A stretch of 64,000 bases of DNA from Isoptericola halotolerans. GTDB lineage: Bacteria > Actinomycetota > Actinomycetes > Actinomycetales > Cellulomonadaceae. Location: NCBI RefSeq assembly GCF_013149785.1, contig NZ_JABEZU010000005.1, positions 62,001 to 126,000 on the forward strand. The letters are read 5' to 3'. Of the stretch, positions 33,786-41,431 are shown in pieces. Within the stretch, counting starts at the first letter, position 1, and the number at the start of each line of letters is the position of its first letter. The position numbers were made by a program, and so were the translations under genes. Under the pieces are notes generated by a model. The model did not search any database and was not told the origin of the DNA. It saw only the letters and a program-made list of their open reading frames with translations.

Positions 33786-34766
33786 ATGAGCGACGACGTC
33801 CTCGTCGTGGAGGGTGTGACCAAGCGGTTCGGCGCGGTCACGGCCAACGCGGCGATCAGCATCCGTGTGCGGGCCGGGGAGGTGGTGGGGCTCCTCGGGC
33901 ACAACGGCGCCGGCAAGACCACCCTGGTCTCGCAGATCGTGGGCCTCCTGCGCCCGGACGCGGGGGAGATCCGTGTGGCCGGGGTCGACGCCGTGGCGCA
34001 CCCTGGGACAGCGCGCAGGCTCGTGGCGCTCCAGGCACAGGGCCAGGTGCCGCTGGACGGGCTCACGCCCCGGACGGCGGTCGAGCTCGCGGGGCGCCTG
34101 CGTGGCCTCCCGCGCCGCGAGGCGCGCCGAGCCGCCGAGCGGCTCGCCGTCGAGCTCGACATCACCGAGTGGATCGACCAGCGGGCGCTGCCCGAGGGCC
34201 GCGGCCTGTCCGGCGGCGTGCGTCGCCTCGCCGGCTTCGCGATGACCGTCGCGGCCCCGGCACCGTTGGTCGTGCTCGACGAGCCGACCAACGACGTCGA
34301 CGCCGCCCGCCGCCGGCGGCTGTGGGACGCGGTGCGCCGGCTCCGCGACCGCGGCGCCGGCGTCCTGCTGGTGACGCACAACGTGCTCGAGGCCGAGAAG
34401 GTCGTCGACGACCTCGTGGTCCTGGACCGCGGCCAGGTCGTGGCCGCCGGTTCGCCGGCACGGCTGGCCTCCGGGCTCGACGACGGTCTGCGGCTCGAGG
34501 TCACCCTGCCCCCGGGCGGCGACGACCCGACGCCCGACGTCCCGTTCGCGGTGCGACAGCGTGTCCGGGCGGGCCGGCGGGTGCTGCTGGTCGTCCCGGC
34601 GGACGAGGCCTCGCCCGCGGTGACCTGGGCGGCCTCGCTGCGCGACACCGGCGTCGTCGACGGCTACACCCTGGGTCCGGCGACGCTCGAGGACGCCTAC
34701 CTGGCCCTGACCGAGAGCACCGGGGCTGCCGGTGACGAGCTGACCGAGGTGACCAGCCATGCGTGA
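33786..34766 (+). CDS. ABC transporter ATP-binding protein
   Basis: A 326-residue ATPase of the drug/lipid exporter type. Walker A is GHNGAGKTT (38-46), the signature is LSGG in GLSGGVRR (about 141), Walker B runs into LDEPT (about 165) and the H-loop His is in VTHN. The C-terminal extension of about 100 residues is typical of ABC2 partners. GAGGAG lies five bases before the ATG. It overlaps the permease gene by eight bases. The cargo is unknown; TetR control suggests export of a toxic compound. Confidence 0.93.
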   Translation: MSDDVLVVEGVTKRFGAVTANAAISIRVRAGEVVGLLGHNGAGKTTLVSQIVGLLRPDAGEIRVAGVDAVAHPGTARRLVALQAQGQVPLDGLTPRTAVELAGRLRGLPRREARRAAERLAVELDITEWIDQRALPEGRGLSGGVRRLAGFAMTVAAPAPLVVLDEPTNDVDAARRRRLWDAVRRLRDRGAGVLLVTHNVLEAEKVVDDLVVLDRGQVVAAGSPARLASGLDDGLRLEVTLPPGGDDPTPDVPFAVRQRVRAGRRVLLVVPADEASPAVTWAASLRDTGVVDGYTLGPATLEDAYLALTESTGAAGDELTEVTSHA

Positions 34767-35565
34767 ACAGACTGCCGAGGCCCCCGCCGTGCCGACCGAC
34801 GGCACGACCGCGCAACCGTCCGCGACGGTCGGGCCGTGGTCCTCCTACGCCTCGATGGTGCGGTGGAACGTCGCACAGGTCGGCAGCATGCTGCCGCTGG
34901 TGGTCGTCGTGCAGGCGGTGCTCGCCGCCGGGATCATCGTCGGCTTCGGGCTCGTCATCCCGGACATCGACCCCGCCACGGCGCTGTACCTGTCGACCGG
35001 GGCGCCGACCGTGCTCCTGATGGTCGTCGGTCTCGTGATCGTGCCTCAGGGCGTGGCGCGGGCGCGCACGGACGGCACCTTCGTCTTCCTGCGCACGCTG
35101 CCGGTGCCCCGTCTGACGCTGCTGCTCGCCGACCTGACCGTATGGCTCCTCGTCGCGCTCCCCAGCGTCGCCGTCGCCGTCCTCGTGGGCGAGCTGCGGT
35201 TCGACCTGGCCCTCTCCCCGGACTGGCCCGTGCTCCTCGTGGCGACCGTCCTGGTCACCGTCACGGCGACGTCGGTCGGTTACGCCGTCGCCGTGACGCT
35301 GCCACCGGTGCTCGCCCAGCTCGTCAGCCAGGTGCTGGTGTTCTTCGTCATGCTGTTCTCGCCGCTGACCTTTCCCGCCACGCAGCTGCCCGCCTGGTTC
35401 CGGACCGTGCACGAGTGGCTGCCCGTCCAGCCCGCGGGCGACCTGCTGCGGGCCGGCCTCGCGTCCGAGGTGTACAGCGCCGACGCGCGGGACGTCGCCG
35501 TGCTCGCGGTGTGGTGCGTGGTCGGGGTCCTGCTCAGCCTGCGCGCCCTGGTGCGCCGGGGCTGA
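34759..35565 (+). CDS. ABC-2 type permease
   Basis: A 268-residue membrane protein with about six transmembrane helices, the partner of the preceding ATPase. It has the ABC-2 arrangement: an N-terminal cytoplasmic tail, a first helix after SYASMVRWNVAQ, and a LSPLTFPATQLP turn before the last periplasmic loop with WLPVQPAGDLLRA. The ATG overlaps the ATPase stop, so the pair is translated in fixed ratio. Confidence 0.9.
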   Translation: MREQTAEAPAVPTDGTTAQPSATVGPWSSYASMVRWNVAQVGSMLPLVVVVQAVLAAGIIVGFGLVIPDIDPATALYLSTGAPTVLLMVVGLVIVPQGVARARTDGTFVFLRTLPVPRLTLLLADLTVWLLVALPSVAVAVLVGELRFDLALSPDWPVLLVATVLVTVTATSVGYAVAVTLPPVLAQLVSQVLVFFVMLFSPLTFPATQLPAWFRTVHEWLPVQPAGDLLRAGLASEVYSADARDVAVLAVWCVVGVLLSLRALVRRG

Positions 35566-35599
35566 ACCGGTCCGGGCACACGGTGCCGCCTGACCGGGT

Positions 35600-35637
35600 T
35601 CAGCGCGGTTCGACCAGGCTCAGCGCGGTTCGACCAG
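35600..35637. repeat. Tandem 18-bp repeat at the decarboxylase 3' end
   Basis: TCAGCGCGGTTCGACCAG occurs at 35600-35617 and 35620-35637. The second copy holds the last codons and stop of the minus-strand decarboxylase gene (LVEPR then stop); the first is an exact duplicate just beyond it. Confidence 0.75.
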
Positions 35638-37137
35638 CCGGGCGAGCAGCTCGACCAGCAGCCGTTCCGCCGTCGGTGCGGGCAGTGCCTCGACCGCTGC
35701 CAGCAGGGGTGCCATCGGCCCCACGCCCGGTCCGTCGTCGCCGATCCGGGACGTGTCGAGGCCGAGGCCTGCGAGCAGCGTCGCGGCCGTCTGCGAGCTC
35801 GGTGGCGTCGGAGGCGCGCCGGTGGCGGCGAGCCGACCGAGGGCGGCGTCCGGGGCAGGGCGTGGCGTCCCGCGGACCTCGTCGGCCGCCGCCACGAGGG
35901 CAGGCACCAGCTCGTCCAGTACCGACGCCGTCACGGGGGTCACCGTCAGGTGCGTGGTGTGGGGCAGCACGGTGCCGTCCGGCTGCCGGTGCGAGGGCTG
36001 GGCCTGGAGCACCCAGCCGTGCGCCGTGACGGCGTCCGCCCAGACGTGCGGGTCGACGCGACGTTCGGCACCGGCGGCGTCGTCGGACGCGACGGCGAGC
36101 AGCGGGCCGGTGGGGTGGCCCACCACGCGCAGCCCCTCGATCTGCCCGACGGCGTCGCGCAACGCCTCCGTCGCCTGCCGGGAGCGGTCGGCGAGCGTGG
36201 CGAGCCCGTCGCGGCCGAGCACCTGGGTGATCGCCCAGGCGGCGGCCAGGGGCCCGCCCGAGCGGGAACCGAGCATCGTCGGGTTCACCACGGGGTAGCC
36301 CGGCCACCGCGTGGTGGCGAAGTACTGGCCGCGCTGCCGGTCCCGGCCGCGATGGAGCAGCACCGAGACGCCCTTGGGGGCGTAGCCGTACTTGTGCAGG
36401 TCCACCGACAGGCTCGTCACGCCCGGCACCCGCAGGTCCCAGTCGGGCAGGTCCGGCCAGAACGGCAGCGCCATCCCGCCGATGCAGGCGTCCACGTGCA
36501 CGGGCACCCCTTGTGCCGCCGCCGCCGCAGCGACGTCGGCGACCGGGTCCAGCGCGGCGTGCGGGTACGAGGGGGCCGAGACCACCACGAGCGCGACGTC
36601 GTCGGGACCGCCGTCGCCGTCGGTCCCGAGCCGTCCGGCCACCGCCTCGGCCGCCACCGCGCCGTCGGGCCGCACGGGAACGAGATCGAGCTCCAGGCCG
36701 AAGTAGTGCGCCGCCTTGTGGAACGCGGCGTGCGCCGTCGTCGGCGCGACGAGCCGCGGCCGGGCCGCGCCGGGTGCGAGGCCACGGGCGGCCAGCCAGG
36801 CGTCGCGTGCCGTCTTGACCGCGAGCAGGCAGCTCTCCGTGCCGCCGGAGGTCACCGTCCCGACGGCCTCCCCGTCCCCGGCCTGCCCGCCGCCCAGCAG
36901 GTCGCGGGTGAAGGCCACCAGGTCACGCTCGAGCGCTGCCACCGAGCCGAACGTCGTGGGGTCCAGCCCATTGACGGGCTGCATGAGACGGATCGCGGCG
37001 GCCGCCACCTCGTCCAGCGCGGGCACGCCCGAGTCGTACACGTAGCTGAGCACGTGCCCGCCGTGCGTGGGGGCGTCCCGCTCGCGCAGGGTGGCCAGCC
37101 GTGCCAGGACCTCGTCGGGCGCCTCGGCGAATCTCAT
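35620..37137 (-). CDS. PLP-dependent group II decarboxylase / sphingosine-1-phosphate lyase-like
   Basis: A 505-residue PLP enzyme. The cofactor Lys is in SVDLHKYGYAPKG, TSGGTESCLLAVK binds the phosphate, and HVDACIGG carries the ring-stacking Asp. The pattern fits the sphingosine-1-phosphate lyase / glutamate decarboxylase group, with a C-terminal extension of about 60 residues after RGTPRPAP. Its start overlaps the upstream MFS gene stop in an ATGA, so enzyme and transporter act together. Decarboxylation of an imported amino acid is plausible but unproven. Confidence 0.82.
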   Translation of the reverse strand: MRFAEAPDEVLARLATLRERDAPTHGGHVLSYVYDSGVPALDEVAAAAIRLMQPVNGLDPTTFGSVAALERDLVAFTRDLLGGGQAGDGEAVGTVTSGGTESCLLAVKTARDAWLAARGLAPGAARPRLVAPTTAHAAFHKAAHYFGLELDLVPVRPDGAVAAEAVAGRLGTDGDGGPDDVALVVVSAPSYPHAALDPVADVAAAAAAQGVPVHVDACIGGMALPFWPDLPDWDLRVPGVTSLSVDLHKYGYAPKGVSVLLHRGRDRQRGQYFATTRWPGYPVVNPTMLGSRSGGPLAAAWAITQVLGRDGLATLADRSRQATEALRDAVGQIEGLRVVGHPTGPLLAVASDDAAGAERRVDPHVWADAVTAHGWVLQAQPSHRQPDGTVLPHTTHLTVTPVTASVLDELVPALVAAADEVRGTPRPAPDAALGRLAATGAPPTPPSSQTAATLLAGLGLDTSRIGDDGPGVGPMAPLLAAVEALPAPTAERLLVELLARLVEPR

Positions 37138-38564
37138 GCGTGCTCCTCGTGGGTGGCCGCGGACCTCGCGGCGTCGACGTCTTCCTTGCGCAACGGGTAG
37201 CGGTGCAGCGCTGCCAGGCTCGCGGCGACGAGCACGGCCGGCAGCACCGAGAACGCGAGCACGATCCCGAGCACCGCCGCGTCCGGTTGCACCACGACCA
37301 CGCCCGCTCGGGACTCGACGTAGCCGGTCACGGCGAGCGTCAGCGACAGCACCGTGGAACCGAGTGCGAACCCGGTCGTCTCGCCGGCCGTCCACACGCC
37401 TGAGAAGGTGCCCGCCCGCCCGGGTCCGCGGGAACGGGCGTCGTGCGCGACGACATCGGGCAGCATCGCCATCGGCAGCGACTGCAGGCCCGCGTACGCC
37501 GCCCCGGCCACCGCGACGACGGCGTACACCCACGCACCGGGCGACCAGGCCAGGCCCAGCAGCCCGAGCGCCGCCACGGTGAAGACGCCGGAGGCCATCC
37601 GGAAGGCTCGTTCCTTGCCGACCCGGTGGGCGACCGCGCCCCAGACCGGTGCGAAGACCACCGCCGGCGCGACGAGCGCCGCGAACAGGAACGTCACGGC
37701 GCCCTCGTCGCCGAGCACCCAGCGTGCGACGTACTGGGCGCCCGCCAGCATCGTGCCGGTCGCCAGCGCCTGCAGCACGAACGTCGCCAGCAGCGTGCGG
37801 AACGGCAGGCTCGTGCGCAGCAGGGCCACGGCGTCGCGGTAGGCGGCCGGGAGCCTGCGCCACGCGCCCGACGACGACGGCCCGGACGCCGTGGCAACCG
37901 GTGGCGCGGCGCTCGCGGCCGCAGCGCTCGGCCCTGGTCGAGACCGACGTCGTCGACCGGTTCGCTGCACCCCGGCGGCGACGAGCAGCGAGGCGCCGAG
38001 GACGAGCCCGGCCGCTGCCGCCATGAGCAGGTAGCCCGCGTGCTCGTCGGGGACGACCGAGCGCAGCGCCGGGGCTCCGCCCCCGAAGGCGAGGATCGCC
38101 ACGGTCAGCACCACCACCCGGGCGGTGAGCAGGCGGGTGCGTTCCTCGTAGGAGTCGGTCAGCTCGGCCGGCAGAGCGATGTAGGGGACCTGGAACAGCG
38201 AGAACGCGGTGGCGGCGCACACGAAGGCGAGCAGGACCCACGCTCCGGCGGCCGCTGGTCCCCAGGTGGCGGGGACGGCGAAGGTGAGGACGAAGAAGAT
38301 CGGCAGCAGCAGGCCCCCGGCAGCCATGAGGCGCCGCCGTGAACCGTGGCGGGCCTGCTCACGGTCGCTGACGGCGCCGATGACCGGATCGATGACGACG
38401 TCCCACACCTTGGCGGCGGTGACGATGAGCCCCGCCATGAGTGCGGCCACGCCGAGGGTGTCGGTGAGGTAGTAGACCAGCACGAGCCCGGGCAGGGTGC
38501 CGAAGCCACCCGTGCCGACCGACCCGACGGCGTAGCGGGCGACGGTGCCCCGGCTCAGAGTCAT
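37134..38564 (-). CDS. MFS transporter (GPH-like)
   Basis: A 476-residue transporter with about 12 transmembrane helices. The loop between helices 2 and 3 has DPVIGAVSDREQARHGSRRR, typical of the glycoside-pentoside-hexuronide/MFS_2 group. It is coupled to a PLP decarboxylase, which suggests uptake of that enzyme's substrate or export of its product. The ATG at 38564 follows TAGGAT by six bases. Confidence 0.88.
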   Translation of the reverse strand: MTLSRGTVARYAVGSVGTGGFGTLPGLVLVYYLTDTLGVAALMAGLIVTAAKVWDVVIDPVIGAVSDREQARHGSRRRLMAAGGLLLPIFFVLTFAVPATWGPAAAGAWVLLAFVCAATAFSLFQVPYIALPAELTDSYEERTRLLTARVVVLTVAILAFGGGAPALRSVVPDEHAGYLLMAAAAGLVLGASLLVAAGVQRTGRRRRSRPGPSAAAASAAPPVATASGPSSSGAWRRLPAAYRDAVALLRTSLPFRTLLATFVLQALATGTMLAGAQYVARWVLGDEGAVTFLFAALVAPAVVFAPVWGAVAHRVGKERAFRMASGVFTVAALGLLGLAWSPGAWVYAVVAVAGAAYAGLQSLPMAMLPDVVAHDARSRGPGRAGTFSGVWTAGETTGFALGSTVLSLTLAVTGYVESRAGVVVVQPDAAVLGIVLAFSVLPAVLVAASLAALHRYPLRKEDVDAARSAATHEEHA

Positions 38565-38570
38565 GCGGGG

Positions 38571-38576
38571 ATCCTA
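38571..38576 (-). promoter_or_regulatory. Leaderless -10 hexamer TAGGAT for the MFS-decarboxylase operon
   Basis: On the minus strand TAGGAT ends six bases before the ATG at 38564. Confidence 0.55.
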
Positions 38577-38603
38577 CGAGACGTGGAGTGACGCCCGTCA
38601 CGG

Positions 38604-39317
38604 TCAGGGCTCGGCGCGTACCTCTCGACGCGTCGAGGACTTGCCGGTCGGGACGGGAGCGCCGGTGCGGACCGGGCGCAGGCCCGTCCAGAGCAGGTAG
38701 CCGATCATCCAGAACTCACCGACGGTGGCGGGGACGACGATCAGCTGGGAGAGCAGGTCCGCGCCCGGGGCGAGAAGGCTCAGGAACGCGTCGGCGATGT
38801 ACCCGAGCCCGCCGACGAGGAGGATCGCGGCCATCGGGCGAGGCATGCCGGCCCGGCGGGCGAGCAGGCCCATCGGGATCAGCCACAGCCCGAAGAAGAG
38901 GGCACCCACGCCCCAGAGGTTGCCGGACAGCAGGTACATCAGCTGGCTGCCGGCCGGGTCCCCGGCGAGGGCGGCGTCGAGGGCGGCGCCCAGCGCGGCG
39001 GCGCTGGTCAGGATCGCGACGGCGTTGATGGTGCCGAACACCGCGAGCATCGCGGCCGCGAAGGAGTCCACGCGGCGGAAGAGGCGGAAGAACCACAGGG
39101 CGGTGAGCGTCTGGGCAGCCACGAGAGCGAGCTCGAGCGCGACGCCGAGCCGTGCGAGCGCCTCCTGGTCGACCAGGTTCGCGGCGGTGGTCGTCGCGTC
39201 GGTGGGGTCGAAGAGCATCGGGCGGATGATCAGGAAGGCCGGGATGCCGAAGACGGCGAGGGCGAGGTACAGCAGGCCGGTCGTGCGGGCCGTGGGCCGG
39301 GTGACGGACGGGTGCAT
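38604..39317 (-). CDS. DUF4386 membrane protein
   Basis: A 237-residue protein with about six transmembrane helices and the DUF4386 pattern: TGLLYLALAVFGIPAF near the N-terminus and LFFGLWLIPMGLLARRAG later. The function is unknown. It is divergent from a TetR gene, with three operator-like 13-mers in the 91-base gap, so it is the likely target. GAGAGGGG lies upstream of the ATG at 39317. Confidence 0.83.
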   Translation of the reverse strand: MHPSVTRPTARTTGLLYLALAVFGIPAFLIIRPMLFDPTDATTTAANLVDQEALARLGVALELALVAAQTLTALWFFRLFRRVDSFAAAMLAVFGTINAVAILTSAAALGAALDAALAGDPAGSQLMYLLSGNLWGVGALFFGLWLIPMGLLARRAGMPRPMAAILLVGGLGYIADAFLSLLAPGADLLSQLIVVPATVGEFWMIGYLLWTGLRPVRTGAPVPTGKSSTRREVRAEP

Positions 39318-39336
39318 GGGAAGCCCCTCTCTGGGT

Positions 39337-39381
39337 CTTACGCCATAAGGCTTACGGCGTAAGGGAACCATACGACGTAAG
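39337..39381. promoter_or_regulatory. Three tandem 13-bp operator-like palindromes
   Basis: CTTACGCCATAAG (39337), CTTACGGCGTAAG (39351, a perfect dyad) and CATACGACGTAAG (39369) share the pattern CTTACGnCGTAAG. They lie between the divergent DUF4386 and TetR genes. Confidence 0.65.
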
Positions 39382-39408
39382 GTGGCCCGAGGGAAGAGGG
39401 GAGCACGG

Positions 39409-40152
39409 ATGGCCGCCACGAAGTCGGTGACCCGGGAGCGGGTGCTCGCCGCGGGGGTCGCCCTGGCCGACGCCGAAGGTCTCGGGGCGCTGACGATGCG
39501 CGGCGTGGCCACCGCGCTCGGCATCGAGGCGATGTCGCTCTACCACCATCTGCCCGGCAAGAAGGAAGAGCTTCTCGACGGGCTGATCGACGTCGTCGCC
39601 GCCGAGATGGCGACCCAGGTCGGCGCGGCGGCCGAGACGGTCGCAGACCCGTCCGACGGTGCGTGGGTCGCCGAGGTCAGGTCGCGCTGCCTCGCAGCCC
39701 GGGAGGTCATGCTGCGCCACCCGTGGATGCCCCGCCTGCTCGGGTCACGGACGACGATCCGGCCCGGGGTCTTCCAGCTCTACGAGGACGTGCTCGGGGT
39801 CATGGTCCGTGGGGGGTGCTCCTACCGGCTGGCCCACCGTGCGATGCACGCGCTGGGCAGCATGGTCCTCGGGTTCTCCCAGGAGCTCTTCGGTCCCGGC
39901 GGCGGCGGCGAAGACACCTCGGAGGCTGAGACGGAGGCCATGGCGGCGGCGCTGCCGTACACGTCGGCCATGGTCGCCGCCGAGCTCCACGACGCCACCG
40001 ACCCCATGCTCGGCTGGTGCGACAGCCAGACCGAGTTCGAGTTCACGCTGGGGCTGCTCCTGGACGGTCTGGAGCGGGCGCGACGCGCGGAGGCCGGCCG
40101 AGCGCCGGCCTCCGGAGAACCTCAGGCCTCGACGGGACCCAGCAGGGACTGA
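39409..40152 (+). CDS. TetR-family regulator (TetR_C class)
   Basis: A 247-residue repressor. The HTH (about residues 6-52) has LTMRGVATALGIEAMSLYHHL, followed by a TetR_C-type ligand domain as in tetracycline repressors (HPWMPRLLGSRTTIRPG). The ATG at 39409 is preceded by GAGGGGAG. It is divergent from the DUF4386 gene and convergent with the acyl-CoA dehydrogenase gene, which it overlaps by 31 bases. Confidence 0.9.
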   Translation: MAATKSVTRERVLAAGVALADAEGLGALTMRGVATALGIEAMSLYHHLPGKKEELLDGLIDVVAAEMATQVGAAAETVADPSDGAWVAEVRSRCLAAREVMLRHPWMPRLLGSRTTIRPGVFQLYEDVLGVMVRGGCSYRLAHRAMHALGSMVLGFSQELFGPGGGGEDTSEAETEAMAAALPYTSAMVAAELHDATDPMLGWCDSQTEFEFTLGLLLDGLERARRAEAGRAPASGEPQASTGPSRD

Positions 40153-41312
40153 GCGACCAGTGCGTGCGCCGACTCGTCGTCGCTCGGGTGGAAGATGCCG
40201 GCCAGCACGTCGCGGTACAGGCGTCCGAGCTCGGAGCGGTTGAAGTACGTCGACCCGCCCGAGCAGCGGATCGCCTCGTCGACGACGTAGCGGGCGGTCT
40301 CGGTGGCGCGGACCTTGAGGCCCGCCGTGGCGCGGAACCAGCCGGCGCCGCGATCGGCTCGCCCGTCCGGCTCGCTGTCGATCTCCCCGGCGACCTGGTC
40401 GATCTGCAGCCAGACGCCGTCCATCGCGAGGGCTGCCGAGGCGATGCGCCGACGGATGTCCGGGTCCTGGGAGTACGTCGTGCCGCTCTTCATCGACGTA
40501 CGCCGGCCCACGGTCTCGACCGCGAGCGCCAGCGCGCGGTCGGCGATACCGGTGTACACCGAGGCCAGCAGCACCTCGAAGCTGGTGAAGATGCCCAGGA
40601 CGTAGGGGTCGAGGCTCGGCCCGGGGGCGATCCGACGCATCACGCGCTCGGCCGGGGCGTGGGCGCCGTCGAGCACCGTGGTGCACGACTGGGACGCCCG
40701 CATGCCGAGCGTGTCCCAGTCGTCCAGGATCTCGAACCCGCCCGCGTCGCGCGTGATGAACGCGTGCACGATGCGCGGGTCGTCCGGGTCGGTGGTGCTG
40801 TCCAGCCCCATGACGCCCAGGCGAGTCCAGCCGGGGGAGTTGGAGGTGAAGATCTTGCGGCCGTGGAAGGTAAAGCCGCCCGCGCCGTCGGGTCGCGCCT
40901 CGGTGCGCGAGCCCAGCAGCACCAGGTCGTTGCCCGCCTCGGAGTAGCCGAACCCGAAGACCTCGCCCGCCGCCGCCTCGGTGAGCAGCCAGTCGAGGGT
41001 GTCGTCCCCGCGCTCGTGCAGGTAGCGGGCGGCCCCCACCCAGACGTGATGCATGTTGACGGCCAGCGCCGTGGCCGGTGCGGCCCCGGCCAGCCGGGAC
41101 TGCTCGTGGACCGCCTCGCGCAGGGTGAGCCCTGCGCCTCCGAGCGGGGACGGCACCATCGCCCCGAGGTAGCCGGAGCCCGCCAGGTCGGCCAGGTCGT
41201 CGGCGAAGAAGCTGTTCTCCCGGTCGTGGATCGCGGCGCGGCCGCGGACGGTCGCGAGCAGGTCGTCCGACAGCAGGCGACGGTCGGTGAGGGAAGCGGG
41301 GTCGGCAGCCAT
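40122..41312 (-). CDS. Acyl-CoA dehydrogenase-family flavoprotein
   Basis: A 396-residue ACAD-fold enzyme. FAD-binding segments are seen around FGFGYSEAGNDL and FTSNSPGW, and the C-terminal helical domain contains EAIRCSGGSTYF and SELGRLYRDVLAG. The usual catalytic-Glu motif of short-chain dehydrogenases is not obvious. The C-terminal RLYRD-type pattern also occurs in ACAD-like flavin monooxygenases, so the exact reaction is open. It is divergent from an acyl-CoA ligase with which it could form a degradation path. Confidence 0.78.
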   Translation of the reverse strand: MAADPASLTDRRLLSDDLLATVRGRAAIHDRENSFFADDLADLAGSGYLGAMVPSPLGGAGLTLREAVHEQSRLAGAAPATALAVNMHHVWVGAARYLHERGDDTLDWLLTEAAAGEVFGFGYSEAGNDLVLLGSRTEARPDGAGGFTFHGRKIFTSNSPGWTRLGVMGLDSTTDPDDPRIVHAFITRDAGGFEILDDWDTLGMRASQSCTTVLDGAHAPAERVMRRIAPGPSLDPYVLGIFTSFEVLLASVYTGIADRALALAVETVGRRTSMKSGTTYSQDPDIRRRIASAALAMDGVWLQIDQVAGEIDSEPDGRADRGAGWFRATAGLKVRATETARYVVDEAIRCSGGSTYFNRSELGRLYRDVLAGIFHPSDDESAHALVAQSLLGPVEA

Positions 41313-41356
41313 ACCGCGATTCAACCATCCGGACGGCGACGGCCCTCGGCGAGCAT

Positions 41357-41370
41357 ACCGGCCGGTCGGT
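41357..41370. promoter_or_regulatory. Candidate fatty-acid-regulator operator
   Basis: ACCGGCCGGTCGGT is a 14-bp dyad with one mismatch pair, close to the ACCGACCGGTCGGT sites reported for TetR-type lipid regulators. It lies in the -35 region upstream of TACGCT (41379-41384). Confidence 0.4.
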
Positions 41371-41431
41371 CTTTCGGCTACGCTGGCCCCAGAGCGGTCG
41401 ACGTGGACCGCACCGACGAGAGGAGCCAACG

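Noticed and set aside
35620-38564. Calling the decarboxylase-MFS operon a glutamate-dependent acid resistance system
   Set aside because: The decarboxylase is closer in pattern to sphingosine-1-phosphate lyase-like group II enzymes and the transporter is GPH/MFS_2-like, not an APC-type glutamate/GABA antiporter.
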